Below are positions 1 through 17,406 of a stretch of DNA of 64,000 bases, piece by piece. The stretch lies in the NCBI GenBank assembly GCA_032622095.1, contig CP136068.1, forward strand, positions 52,508,443 through 52,572,442, read 5' to 3'. This stretch comes from Siphonodentalium dalli. Lineage: Eukaryota; Mollusca; Scaphopoda; Gadilida; Siphonodentaliidae. Every line of letters begins with the position of its first letter. Position 1 is the stretch's first letter. Both the position numbers and the translations under genes were made by a program. Under the pieces are notes generated by a model, which was given only the letters and a program-made list of their open reading frames with translations, was not told where the DNA came from and made no database searches.

Positions 1-330
1 CCAATTTTTCTTTTAAAAATCAGGGTATGATTTAATCTGGATAAGTGGTGGTTAAGAAAATAATATTTGAAGAGCCAATTCTGAAATTAGTGTGTCTGAC
101 ATTTGCAGAATGAGGTCCCCAAAAGGTGAATTTAATGATGCTATTCCACAAGGCAGGCTAGAATCACCGAATTCACTTTCTGGGGACCACATTCTGATAA
201 GGCCACAACTGCCATGGGAAACCTAGGAACAGATTGAAGTTCTCCAGTTGAAGTTGGTGATGTACCCCCATTGAGCACCTCGATTATGCATTATCTTCTG
301 CAAATTAGGGGATATAGAAACTGAACAGAA
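1..330. repeat. Old dispersed repeat with degenerate palindromic MITE
   Basis: Positions 85-210 are a diverged copy of the palindromic MITE seen intact at 14051 (AATGAGGTCCCC..., TCACTTTCTGGGGACC). The continuation (CATGGGAAACCTAGGA... CCTCGATTATGCATT... AGAAACTGAACAGAA) matches 30055-30109 and then 34958-35020. It is the uninterrupted version of the repeat split by the nested insertion at 30110-34950. Confidence 0.6.
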
Positions 331-479
331 GGGAAAAAGTAACTAAATGAAAGTGTCAATGACACTGTAGCTCAACTTGAAAAGGGAATAATTTCATGTG
401 TTACAGTCAATGGAGCGATTAGGAATGTGGACAGTTGAAAAGTATAAGTAATACTAGATTATCAACATGAAGAGATATA
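331..479. other. Intergenic or intronic, lead-in to the left tandem array
   Basis: The text here (GACACTGTAGCTCAACTTGA..., AATGGAGCGATTAGGAATG) matches 61741-61830, which likewise precedes the second copy of the AAGATGGC repeat. It is therefore part of the same composite repeat. No coding potential was seen. Confidence 0.5.
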
Positions 480-2955
480 TATAAATGTAAAATCCAAGAT
501 GGTTGCTGACGGCATTGTTTTCCAATGAAATTCAAAAACATTTGATAGCATCCATCAGTAGATCAATATCAAGATTAATATGAAGTTTGGTGTGATCGTA
601 TGAGGGAAGTGGACAGTAGGGTGTGCCAAAAGATTTAGTCATGCAAAGAGTAAAATCCAAGATGGCTGCCAGCGGTCATATTTTATGGCCGAATGACCCC
701 CAAAATGACCCGTTCCCATCTACATGTCATTGTTAACATCCATGACAAATTTCATCATGATCCGATCAAAGGTACGACCTGTAACCCGTACTAAAGGATT
801 TAGTCATGCCAAGAGAAAAATCCAAGATGGCTGCCAGCAGCCATGTTTTATGACTGAATGACTCCAAAATGGCTCGTTCCCATCTACATATCAATGTTAA
901 CATCCATGACAAATTTCATGATGATCAGACGAACACTCTGGTCTGTAGTCTGCGGATTGAATTGAATTGATAGAATTTTGAAATCCAAGATGACCACTGG
1001 CAGCCATGTTTTATGGCCGAATGACCTCAAAATGACTCGTTCCCATCTGCATGTCAATGTCAACAGCCATGACAAATTTCATAATGATCCGACCAAAGGT
1101 ACAACCTGTAGCCCGTACCAAATGATTTAGTCATGCAAAGAGTAAAATCAAAGATGGCTGCCAGTGGCCATGTTTTATGGCCGAATGGCCCCAAATGACT
1201 CGTTTCCGATCTACATGTCAATGTCTACATCCATGACAAATTTCATAATGATCCAACCACAGGTATGAACTGTAGCCCATGCCATATGATTTAGTCATGC
1301 AAAGAGTAAAATCAAAGATGGCCGCCTGCGGCCATGTTTTATGGCCGAATGACCCCAAAATGACTCGTTTCCCATCTGCATGTCAATATTAACATCCATG
1401 ACAAATTTCATAATGATCCGACAAAAATTCCAGCCTGTAGCCCATGCTAATGGATTAAATTTTGAAATCCAAGATGGCCGATGGCAGCCATGTTTTTTTG
1501 CCGAATGACCCCCAAAATGACTCGTTCCCATCAACATTTCAATGTTAATAGCCATGACAAATTTCATGATGATCCGACCAAAGGTACGACCTGTAACCCG
1601 TACCAAAGGATTTAGTCATGCCAAGAGAAAAATCCAAGATGGCTGCCAGCAGGCAATGTTTTATGGCCGATTGACCCCAAAATGACTCATTCCCATATAC
1701 ATGTCAATGTTAACAACCATGACAAATTTCATGATGATCCGACCAAAGGTACGACCTGTAGCCCGTGCCAAAGGATTTAGTCATGCAAAGAGTAAAATCG
1801 AAGATGGCTGCCAGTGGCCATGTTTTATGGGCGAATGACCCCAAAATGACTTGTTCCCATCAACATGTCAATATTAACGTCCATGACAAATTTCATGATG
1901 ATCCTACCAAAGGTACGACCTGTAGCCTGTGACAAAGGATTTAGTCATGCAAAGAGTAAAATCCAAGATGGCCAAATAACCCCAAAATGACTCGTTCCAA
2001 TCTACATGTCAATATTAACATAAATGACAAATTTCATGATGATCAGACAAACAGTACGGCCTGAAGGCTAATGGATTGAAATTTGAAATCCAAGATGGCT
2101 GCTGGCACCCATGTTTTTTTTGCCAAATGACCCCAAAATGACTTGTTCCCATTTACATGTCAATGTTAACATCCATGACAAATTTCATGGTGATCTGACC
2201 AAAGATGCGACCTGTAGCCTGTGTCAAAGAATTTAGTCATACAAAGAGTAAAATCCAAGGTGGCTGCCGGCGACCATGTTTTATGGACAAATGACCCCAA
2301 GATGACTCTTTCCCATCTACATGTCAATATTAACTTCCACGACAAATTTCATGATGATCAGACGAACACTCTGGCCTGTAGCCAGTGCTAATTGATTGAA
2401 TTTTGAAATCCAAGATGGCCACTGGCAGCCATGTTTTGTTTTTGCCAAATGACCCCAAAATGACTCGTTCCCATCTACATGTCAATTTCAATGCCCATGA
2501 CAAATTTCATAATAATCCGACCAAAGGTATGACCTGTAGCGTGTGCCAAAGGATTTAGTCATGCAAAGAGAAAAATCCAAGATTGCTGCCAGTGGCCATG
2601 TTTTATGGCCGATTGACCCCAAAATGACTAGTTCCCATCTACATGTCATTGTTAACATCCATGAAAAATTTCATGTCATTTTAGTCATACAAAGAGTAAA
2701 ATCCAAGATGGCTGCTGGCGGCCATGTTTTATGGCTGATCGACCCCATAATTACTCGTTCCCATCTACATGTCAACATTAATATTCATGACAAATTTCAA
2801 GATGATCAGACGAACAGTAGGACCTGTAGCCCGTGCTAATGGATTGAATTTTGAAATCCAAGATGGCTGCTGGCAGCCATATTTTTTTTTCGAATGACCC
2901 CAAAATGACTCGTTCCCATCTACATGTCAATGTCAACAGCTGTGACAAATTTTAT
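480..2955. repeat. Tandem array of about 160-bp units carrying CCAAGATGGCTGCC
   Basis: About 15-16 diverged units of 125-170 bp each contain AAATCCAAGATGGCTGCC, GCCATGTTTTATGGCCGAAT, ATGACTCGTTCCCATCTACA, a GACAAATTTCATGATGATC block and GACCTGTAGCCCGTG. Two alternating unit types exist, ATTTAGTCATGCAAAGAG and GATTGAATTTTGAAATCC. Short open frames inside it are not conserved between units and are not genes. A smaller copy lies at 61860-62440. Confidence 0.85.
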
Positions 2956-3235
2956 AAATGTAGGAATAAAAGCTCGGACAAAAGTATACATGTTGCGAAC
3001 ATTTTCTAAGTCGAAAAAGGGGGGATAACTCCACGAAAAAAAGTCCGACAGACGTCATAATAGTAGGTGCACAGGTTCCCATGGTGGTTGATGTCTGTGC
3101 CAAGTTTCACGACAATTGATAAAAAAAACGACTGAGAAAAACTCCGGACAAATTTGTGTCCACGGACGGACGACGGACAGACAAGCTGACTCCAGTATAC
3201 CCCCCCAACTTCGTTGCGGGGGTATAATTAATGAC
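2956..3235. mobile_element. 3' tail of the composite repeat, ending in a hairpin
   Basis: After the array come an AACTCC...GACAGACGTC segment and a GGACGGACGACGGACAGAC tract, ending in a strong hairpin. GTATACCCCCC (3195-3205) pairs with GCGGGGGTATA (3216-3226) around ACTTCGTT. Such hairpin-tailed repeats are common in molluscs. A Helitron-type CTRR end is not present, so the class is left open. Confidence 0.5.
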
Positions 3236-3389
3236 AATGACTGTGTCTGTCTCTCTGAAGCTAATACCTGACTGAGTCCTCTGGTAGATATAATATTTCT
3301 GCTTCTGGTGAGAGAGGTAAGTTGGGATATGGTATGGGGTGGAGGGACTGTTGGTTGGGCACATGGTGGGGGTCTGGGCCATGTGGGGG

Positions 3390-3671
3390 GGGAGGTGTTT
3401 GTTTGTTAGGGTTTATCGTCGTTCTAGCCGCTAGGCCACACACGACGTTGTCAATTTTACGGGTGGAGGAAAGACCACGCAGAGTCTTAATTTCACCGGG
3501 AAATCGTTCCACTGCGTGTAGAAACTACCGACCCCCGGAAAACAACTGACAAACTTGCCCAGATACACGATTCGGTCACCCTCCCTATGACGGGGTTCGA
3601 ACCAGTGTTGTCAGCGCTGGACGGCCTGTGACGACGTAATTCACCTGGCACTCTATCGACTGGGCCCTGGG
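3390..3671 (-). mobile_element. tRNA-derived SINE
   Basis: On the minus strand a tRNA-like head has an A-box-like GGCCCAGTCGATAGAGTGCC (about 3647-3666) and a perfect B box GGTTCGAACCC (about 3592-3604). A non-tRNA body follows (TTTCCCGGTGAAATTAAGAC, CACCCGTAAAATTGACAACG). A G tract (3669-3686) abuts the 5' end. The head does not fold as a complete cloverleaf by eye, so I call a SINE rather than a tRNA gene. Confidence 0.7.
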
Positions 3672-3699
3672 GGGGGGGGGGGGGGAGGTGATGGAAAGT

Positions 3700-4262
3700 T
3701 TCTGTGATTTCATTAAAGATTAAAGTTTCATAACTCTGCAGATGTTATAAAGGTGTCAGTTTTTCAAATTTTATAACATGTTTTAAAAAAAACTTCTTTT
3801 TTTTGTTAAATTGAGCAAGGAGTTCAATCTGAATTTTTTTTTGGGGATTTTTTTTGGAGTTATGTCACTGGCTCCACCCACATTCGACACAGTGACCTAA
3901 TTTGAACAAATATGAACCACAGTCACACAAGGACCCTTTACACCAAATATGAACCCATTTGGCCCAATGGAATTTGAGAAGTCGTTTTAAGAATTACAAT
4001 GGTGGGAAAGAGTTATGGTCCTAGCTTCGCAACTATCTGACCTGGTGACTTCATTTGAACAAATCTGAATGTGAGTCACCTAGGAAACATACACACCAAA
4101 TATGAATCCATTCGGTCTTCTGGTTCTGGAGAAGAAGATGTTTAAAGAATTACGGATGGGCGGATGGACAGACGGATGGCAGGACGGACTGACGGATGTA
4201 CAACGGACAAGGAGTGATGACTATAGCTCCACAGGAGACTTGGTCTCAGGTGAGCTAAAAAG
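3700..4262 (+). repeat. Dispersed repeat with GACGGACGGAC-type tail
   Basis: The segment resembles a common invertebrate repeat: GTCACTGGCTCCACCC, two diverged internal copies of a GTGACCTAATTTGAACAAAT...ACACCAAATATGAACCCATT block (about 3890-3960 and 4040-4110), a run of GGATGGACAGACGGATGG (about 4155-4210), and an end GACTATAGCTCC...GGTCTCAGGTGAGCTAAAAA. A related tail is at 47215-47280. The 92-codon frame here is not a gene. Confidence 0.55.
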
Positions 4263-10615
<6,353 letters not shown>

Positions 10616-12175
10616 TATTAACAGCATCATTTTGGAGAAGTGGGGGAGACTTTAAGAAAAACATAAGAACCACTTATTAATTTTCAAATATCGCTTTATT
10701 TATAACATCAATGAAAAAGATAAAATAAAATAAAAACTACAAATTTTTTACTTTTTACTTTATCTGAAGAATTGTTATTATAAATTTGAAATTTTTGGAA
10801 ATGTTTTGTGTAAATATCATTTAAGCAAGACAATTAGCAACTAGTAGTTAAATTTTTAATTTAAAGGGGTACTGTGCTCAAATGTTGTTGTTGGTTTCTT
10901 TAGTCTCTGAGTTGTAGAATAAGGTAACCAGATTTCCATTATTTGATGGTCTGTTGAGTACGAAGTAATGTTACAGATTAGCCGGAATGCGAAAATACCA
11001 ATTGTCGATGTCGAGTAATTTTTTGGACAGTTTTCAAGCAAATGTATCAAATAAATGTTATATTATATGCATACTAGTCACATATACTCATTAAGTCATT
11101 GTATAGTCACAAGTCAGTGAGTGGCTTCAGTTTACGCCCCATATCAACATAATTTTTTACACGATCATGTGTGCCACGCTTTGTCCAATCCACTATCCGT
11201 GAATTATTTTGATTACGCTTTGTATACGGAAATTCGTAATTTAATTTATGACTCCAGCCATAAATTAAATTTGTATCAAATTATTAACTTTTAATTTAAT
11301 ATAACCTATTAACCTGAACATTTATAGAATACATCTTCGACTCAAATTACTTAGTTTTCTATATATTATCGATATTAGATCGTTGTTATCACTGGGAATT
11401 TATTGAAGTCTGAATCATGATGCATGTAACTTTTACTTTGTAAGTTTAATTTGATCACTGTTGTAATGTGGGTGTCCGCTAAAATAAACACTAAGGATTA
11501 ACTAACAAAGGAGTTGCAAAAGCTTTTAGTTTTATTCTAAAGCTTTTATTAATTAATGGCCTCCCTTAATTAATGCCAATGTCAATGATATAACCCGATT
11601 AAAACAATAGACTTGACAAGTGGGCGCGGCCATTTATTTACGGAAGCGGTCTTTCCCAACGTGCGACGCATTGCCGAAACGAACTTCCGAAGCGCCTGGT
11701 GTACATAACCTGATAGTGTCGTAATTGTTTTATATCTGAAAAGCGGGACGGCGGTCCTGTACTAATTTATAAACTCCTGGAACTCCAATGGTCTAATTAT
11801 TTCTGATACTAGCGATAATGACTTTCGATGGTTAGATATATAATCTCCCGATAATCCCGGCGAATGTCGGCGACTTCAAATATATCGTGCCAGGGTTGAA
11901 TGTGAACAACTTAGAACTTTGATCAGAAACTTAAAAGGGATATTTTAAGGAAATGTTTTTGCCAAATGTTTCAGATAGATAGGACAACAACATTATGACA
12001 GATATATTTTAATATATTTTTTGGCAAAACAAGTCAAATTACAAACGGTAAATCTCAGTTTGGTCAAATTTGGAAGGCGACTTCGTTTTCGCCTTGCAGA
12101 CGTCCGAGGGCGAAGTCGCCAGTCGGAAGGTGAGAACTTCACCCGAGTCGCCTTCTAGCTTGGGGCCTGCGACCA
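10616..12175. mobile_element. Truncated long copy of the hAT element at 31465
   Basis: It shares with 31465-32617 the blocks TTTTCAAATATCGCTTTATT, AATTTTTGGAAATGTTTTGT, TGGCCTCCCTTAATTAATGC, CGAACTTCCGAAGCGCCTGG and the end block GGCGACTTCG...CCGAGTCGCCTT...GGGGCCTG. This copy has about 400 bp more internal sequence and lacks a recognisable left terminus, so it is probably older. No transposase frame was seen. Confidence 0.7.
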
Positions 12176-12436
12176 GCATCATAGCACATTAGCAGGACTG
12201 ACATGCATCATAGCACCTTAACAGAACCCACCAGCATCATAGCATTTCAGCAGGACCCACCAGCATCATGGCAATTCAGCAGGACCCACCAGCATCATAG
12301 AACATTAACAGAATGCACCAACATCATAGCATTTAAGCGGGACCCACCAGCATCATAACGTTTCAGCAGGACCCACCAGCATCATATCACATTAATAGGA
12401 CCTACCAGCATCATAGCACATTAATAGGACCACTTA
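12170..12436. repeat. About 30-bp tandem repeat, 9 units
   Basis: The unit is near ACCAGCATCATAGCACATTA then GCAGGACCC, repeated with drift. It starts at the right end of the hAT-derived copy. Confidence 0.85.
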
Positions 12437-12650
12437 GGACTGCCTCTGAGAGTATGTGTTGTATATCTCATTGTGGTGTCTATTATGAGTATAGTTGCTT
12501 TAAATAAGAGTGCATCTGTACCAGTATACAGATTCCAAGGCGGTTACTGACTGACATTCATCAGGTTATGGAGCATGATAATTACAAATCTTCAACACTC
12601 ACACTCAACAAATCTCCATGAATCCAATTCATGCCTGCCGGAAAAATGTT
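12437..12650. other. Intron, no feature seen
   Basis: No repeat family or coding signal recognised. Confidence 0.5.
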
Positions 12651-12654
12651 ACTG

Positions 12655-12885
12655 ACCTCAAGCCTTTCTATATTAAATACTCATTGACGAGTAAATCCCT
12701 TAGCCTAGGAAATAATGATTATTATCTGAAGATTTGCCACAATGAACAGTAATCCGTCTGCATTTGTATTATCTGTTCGTCTATCTGTCATCTGATTATA
12801 TTTCCTGAACATACTTCCAGTGTAGATAGTGTATACTTTTATAACTGAATGGGAGAATGTGTTCAGTGAGGAAAGGCTTAACTGA
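12655..12885. mobile_element. piggyBac-like TTAA MITE, diverged
   Basis: Family copy with TACTCATTGACGAGTA, TTATCTGAAG, CTGAACATACTTCCAGTG, GTATACTTTTATAACTGAAT and a final CAGTGAGGAAAGGCTTAA. See 57681 for the better copy. Confidence 0.6.
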
Positions 12886-14040
12886 CAATAAATTAATCAT
12901 AAGCTGTCAATCCACGGAATACTGCAAAACAATTGGTTGACACACACTTGGCCATTTAGGTTATTTCTCGGTAACTTAAATTTCTTGATTACTTTCCCCG
13001 CTACAGAAATGACAGCTGCATCAAGTGACCATGCCTATACCCCATGCTTAAAAATGTACATGGAATCTGTTCGATACTTCCAACAATTTAACATGAAATT
13101 TCGGTGCTGCATCATAATTCCTTTGGGTATGACTGTATTGACAATAACCGTACTAGATGCTAATATTCAGTGCACAAGTATAAACAGACAAATCAACAAG
13201 ATTGAACATTGCAAAGAAGTGAACACTGAAATTAAAACCAACACAGGTTTGTGTCACCGCGGTCGATTATATCAATCCCATGTGCAACTGCACCTGCGAT
13301 GCGTGATCACTTACGACTAGCCAATCAAAAACCCTGAATTGCCAACGCGATTTCATCACTCGATGAGCACCAGTTATGGCAAATAGTTCAAAAGTTAGAT
13401 CTTTCAGAAATGATGCTACAACTGATGAATTCCTTACAAACCTAGAGTAATTGGCTAGTACTGACTACTATACAAAGATTTTTTTTTTGTGGGAAAGAGG
13501 AAATTATCACATTTCTCTCGAAACGACACATCTTTAAAGATAAAATAAAAGATCGCTGACCACGCTTTACTGAAGATGTAATAACCCTTCATTTACTTTA
13601 GCTTTGTTTGGAAACAAAAATCTTTGAACAAACTTTGATTTCAAATGACCTGACTGTCAAAAAGATTTATCATCCGGACAACCCAAAATTTTAATTTCTA
13701 AGTGGTAAAAGGGCATAACTCCATCAAAAATCATTGGACCGTGACCACATTCGATCTTTATTTGCGTGTTCTAAAATTAAAATATCAACTACATATACCA
13801 AATTCCATGGTGTTCAGATATGTTGTCAAAGTTATGATGTGGACAACCCGGATGGACAATGGACATGCTGATTATAAATGTTCACTGAAACCGAAAAAAA
13901 AGATAGGGGGACAATAAACATGTCACATGAGGATATTGTTCCCTTCATGCTGCCTCATTAGCATACTATTATAAAAGATCATTAATGATCATGACCTGCA
14001 ATCACAAAGGTACAGATACAAAGATCATTTTTATAAATTA
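12886..14040. other. Intron, unrecognised sequence
   Basis: A 127-codon open frame (12937-13320, plus) shows no family I recognise. No splice structure or repeat supports it. Positions 13690-13915 look like a degenerate repeat tail (GGGCATAACTCCATCAAAAA, GGATGGACAATGGACATG). Confidence 0.4.
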
Positions 14041-14050
14041 TGATTTCAAG

Positions 14051-14304
14051 CAAGCCTTGAAATAGTGTGTCTGTCATTTGCAGAATGAGGTCCCCACAGG
14101 GTGAATTTAGTGATGCTACCCTGCATAGCGGGCTAGCAGCACCAAATTCACCCTCTGGGGACCTCATTCTGCTTACACCTCAGCAGAATGAGGTTCCCAG
14201 AGGGTGAATTTGGTGATGCTAGCCCGCTATGCTGGGTAGCATCACTAAATTCACCCTCTGGGGACCTCATTCTGCAAATGACAGACACACTATTTCAAGG
14301 CTTG
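14051..14304. mobile_element. Palindromic MITE (CAAGCCTTGAAATAG family)
   Basis: Near-perfect 254-bp inverted repeat. The left end CAAGCCTTGAAATAGTGTGT mirrors the right end ACACACTATTTCAAGGCTTG, with arms of about 120 bp. Inside each arm a second AATGAGGTCCCC...GGGGACCTCATT palindrome is nested. No clear TSD was seen. Copies: 15122-15375, 60314-60540, 60624-60860, and fragments at 85, 28605, 28935 and 29950. Confidence 0.85.
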
Positions 14305-14482
14305 ATCATGGTTAGCACTAGTATATAAAGCTTAGCAGGAGTATAGAAATCCAATGAATTGAAATCAAAATTGTTTAACTGTAACAGGGTTTGGAAATTA
14401 GGTATAAGTACTTCAATTTAGAGTGAAATTACTAATGTGGAAACCGATGGAGCCATAAAGTTAAGGGTGTATGTTTTTTCAG

Positions 14483-14580
14483 ACATTGCAATAGGAGCTC
14501 CATATGGTGGAAAAGGCGGGAAAGGTGCAGTGTACATCTATCATGGCTCATCAGAGGGCATCATAACTGATCCGTCACAG
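14483..14580 (+). CDS. Orphan exon: integrin alpha FG-GAP segment
   Basis: This 98-bp block is bounded by an ATGTTTTTTCAG acceptor and a CAG/GTGAGT donor. It encodes (D)IAIGAPYGGKGGKGAVYIYH followed by GSSEGIITDPSQ. DIAIGAP(Y/F)GG.GGKGAVYIYHGS is the FG-GAP (beta-propeller) signature of integrin alpha chains, cell-surface adhesion receptors. The frame is intact across the exon, and (D) is completed by a G from a previous exon (phase 1). No other integrin exon was found on either strand nearby; flanking DNA is two copies of one palindromic MITE (14051-14304, 15122-15375). It may be one exon of a gene nested inside the SIK intron, a captured exon, or a relic. Family assignment is fairly firm; its being functional is not. 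Confidence 0.6.
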
Positions 14581-14589
14581 GTGAGTGTG

Positions 14590-15121
14590 CAACATGGATG
14601 CTACATTGTTGTAGGCAATTTCCCCCCCCCCATCCATGAAGGAATGATATGTGCTGTAAAACTGGACTCCTAATTGCTCAGGATTGTGTGAGCTCCTCAC
14701 TGAATTGTAGTGGGTGCTCAATTTTCAAAAGGTATCTTTTTCGAATACAAGTAGCAAGAATATTCCCTGATTTGTCACTTCTGAGCATGTTTTGGGATTC
14801 CAATGGAGTTCGCATTCATAGTGCTAACAACTTAGATGCTAAAATTAGTAGAATAGTTCGGAAATATGCATCTTTAAATTTGCACAATACTATTTTTGCG
14901 CACCCATCTCAGAGACCAGGAGAGTCTTGGGAGACATTTTCTCCCCAAAATGTGCCACTTCTCTCTATATTTGTCCCAGGGAGAAGTGACTTCTCTCTCA
15001 TATACCAGTATGCATGTCACAACAGCATTGTTAAAGATTATTTAATGAGTATAATGGTGTTCTTACTCAATATAATGGTTAAATGGGTTCTTGTGTTGCA
15101 TAATACTTTTTTGATCATAGA
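14590..15121. repeat. Dispersed repeat R, first copy
   Basis: Positions 14917-15121 (AAAATGTGCCACTTCTCTCT, GGGAGAAGTGACTTCTCTCT, GTGTTCTTACTCAATATAAT) match 19700-19842 plus 20056-20140, where a TA-target MITE is inserted. The 160-codon frame running through it is therefore repeat-derived. Confidence 0.65.
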
Positions 15122-15375
15122 CAAGCCTTGAAATAGTGTGTCTGTCATTTGCAGAATGAGGTCCCCAGAGGGTAAATTTAGTGATGCTACCCCGCATACT
15201 GGGCTAGCATCACCAAATTCACCCTCTGGGGACCTAATTCTGCTTACACCTCAGCAGAATGAGGTTCCCAGAGGGTGAATTTGGTGATGCTAGGCCGCTA
15301 TGCGGGGTAGCATCACTAAATTCACCCTCTGGGGACCTCATTCTGCAAATGACAGACACACTATTTCAAGGCTTG
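15122..15375. mobile_element. Palindromic MITE (CAAGCCTTGAAATAG family), second copy
   Basis: Almost identical to 14051-14304, about 0.8 kb away in the same form, so the two bracket the integrin-like exon. Confidence 0.85.
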
Positions 15376-15679
15376 ATTTCAAGACTACAAATTTGTGAAT
15401 AAAATAGAGAATCACAGATAGAACTGAAATGGTGTATATTATTTGTCTATAAGGACATAAGAAAGTGGCGTATTTCGACTGTAATTCATGGTATATCTCT
15501 CAGCCGATCTGGAATTTACCATGATTTGAGGCTGCTAGCAAGATAGAGTACTCCTTCTTGGTATGCTCCGAACGTTTTCGTGCAGATTTCTGTTCAAAAA
15601 TAGCCCCTAAAACTGTCCCATGAATGTCACAAGAAATTCTCTAATAAAATTTATATTAATTGATAGAATTCCTGACAGG
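15376..15679. other. Intron, no feature seen
   Basis: No repeat family or coding signal recognised. Confidence 0.5.
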
Positions 15680-16390
15680 TTTCCTCGATTCATGTTTATT
15701 ATTTTTTACCCTGGAATCCATATATTTAAAACCTTGCTGAGAAGAGATAGACCATCTTTAAGGGACCTCGATTCATAATTATTATTTTATACCCTGGAAT
15801 CTATATAAACCTTGCTGAGAAGAGATAGACCATTTTTAAGGGTCCTTGATTCATATTTATTATTTTATACCCTGGAATCTATATAAACCTTGCTGAGAAA
15901 AGATAGACCATCTTTAAGGGTCCTCGATTCATATTTATTATTTTATATCCTGGAATCTATATAAACCTTGCTGAGAAAAGATAGACCATCTTTAAGGGTC
16001 CTCGATTCATATTTATTATTTTATACCCTGGAATCTATATAAACCTTGCTGAGAAAAGATAGACCATCTTTAAGGGTCCTCGATTCATATTTATTATTTT
16101 ATACCCTGGAATCTATATAAACCTTGCTGAGAAAAGATAGACCATCTTTAAGGGTCCTCGATTCATATTTATTATTTTATACCCTGGAATCTATATAAAC
16201 CTTGCTGAGAAAAGATAGACCATCTTTAAGGGTCCTCGATTCATATTTATTATTTTATACCCTGGAATCTATATAAACCTTGCTGAGAAAAGATAGACCA
16301 TCTTTAAGGGTCCTCGATTCATATTTATTATTTTATACCCTGGAATCTATATAAACCTTGCTGAGAAAAGATAGACCATCTTTAAGAGAA
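15680..16390. repeat. 78-bp tandem array, about 9 units
   Basis: The unit contains CCTCGATTCATATTTATTAT, TTTATACCCTGGAATCTATA, TAAACCTTGCTGAGAAAAGA and TAGACCATCTTTAAG. The first two units are diverged (longer AT tracts); the later seven are almost identical, so growth was at the right side. Confidence 0.9.
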
Positions 16391-16990
16391 ACTCATATTT
16401 CTTAATAGATCAATAGAGAAAATGGTATTCATCAGAAATGTTTGTTTATTCAAGAGTTATACCCCCTTTAAACAAGTGAAAGGGAATCTATATGTGTAGG
16501 TGATAAATCTGCTCATCATTAAAATGACTTTAACGATCAGATCAATCCCTATATTACAAACACACTGAGAGCTCCAGTCAAAATATCGACAACTTTCTCG
16601 AGAACAATGGGCGAGCGTAATCTATGTATCTGAGACTGATGCCGATTTAGATGGCCAAACTGCAATCATTAAGCCAGTCAGAAAAGGAGGTTGTTATGTC
16701 GTTCCATAAATGAGAGCTATGACGTCAATCCGGCACACACTATTGACGTAAGAAAAGAAAGTCTATTAGAAACTATAATTGTGTTAGAGGCTGCGGGAGG
16801 ACATCCCTATTTAATTTGTTTGTTTATTCACGGGGCCGCAAATGATGATAAATGATGGAGGAACTGGTATTATCTGCTGGGACTAAAATAAAATCCCTTC
16901 CCGAAATACCGTCTTATTATTGGCTAATTCAATATTGTAAAAGTAACGATTGAAAGATGAGATCTGGTAACGCTTTTTCTGTCTGACCCC
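16391..16990. other. Intron, no feature seen
   Basis: Unique-looking AT-rich sequence with no frame or repeat recognised. Confidence 0.5.
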
Positions 16991-16994
16991 AGAC

Positions 16995-17222
16995 CTTCTA
17001 TATCAGTTAACCCATCCCAGGGCTTTCACTGAATATCCAACAATGGGCATTATCGTGCATATACCGGTTACCAATTTATATAGAGGTTTACTCACATTTC
17101 AGTTAACCCATCCCAGGGCATTATCATGCATTCATCAGTTAACCCATCCCAGTGCATTATCGTATATATATATCGGTTACACATTCGAGGGCTTTACCCA
17201 ACAAAGGGCATTATCATGCATA
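16995..17222. repeat. Imperfect short tandem repeats (CAGTTAACCCATCCCAG)
   Basis: Irregularly spaced copies of CAGTTAACCCATCCCAG, GGGCATTATCRTGCAT and ATCGGTTAC blocks. The same sequence resumes after the MITE at 17409 (TATCAGTTTCCC...), so the MITE inserted into it. Confidence 0.6.
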
Positions 17223-17406
17223 CAGTAATGCCCTAAGTAATTGACTCCCTAAACACAGCAGAATTATGGTTTATGAGAGAGAAGTCTCGGGGAGAGCTGT
17301 CCGATGAATGGCAACAAGCCATATTTCCGACTAAATCAGACTAAATCCTGAAAAGTTACCCATAATTCTGCTGTGTTTAAGGAGTCGATTAATTAGAGCA
17401 TTACTG
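17223..17406. mobile_element. TA-target foldback MITE (mariner-type)
   Basis: Starts CAGTAATGCCCTAAGTAA and ends TTAATTAGAGCATTACTG, flanked by TA on both sides. Long inner arms (AACTTTTCAGGATTTAGTCG class) make a near-perfect foldback. The TA duplication and CAGT ends suggest Tc1/mariner mobilisation. Copies: 19843-20055, 59634-59821, 59919-60051, 62531-62694. Confidence 0.75.

Noticed and set aside
1295-2839. Open frames in the 160-bp array (for example repeated IIMKFVM text)
   Set aside because: Frames shift between units and the encoded text merely mirrors the repeat; not coding.
3390-3671. tRNA gene
   Set aside because: A and B boxes are present, but the sequence does not fold into a full cloverleaf by eye and continues into a SINE body.
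12937-13320. 127-codon open frame
   Set aside because: No recognisable domain, no splice signals and no repeat support. Length is possible by chance in this base composition.
14649-15131. 160-codon open frame after the integrin-like exon
   Set aside because: It runs through dispersed repeat R and into a palindromic MITE; the second copy of R does not keep the frame.
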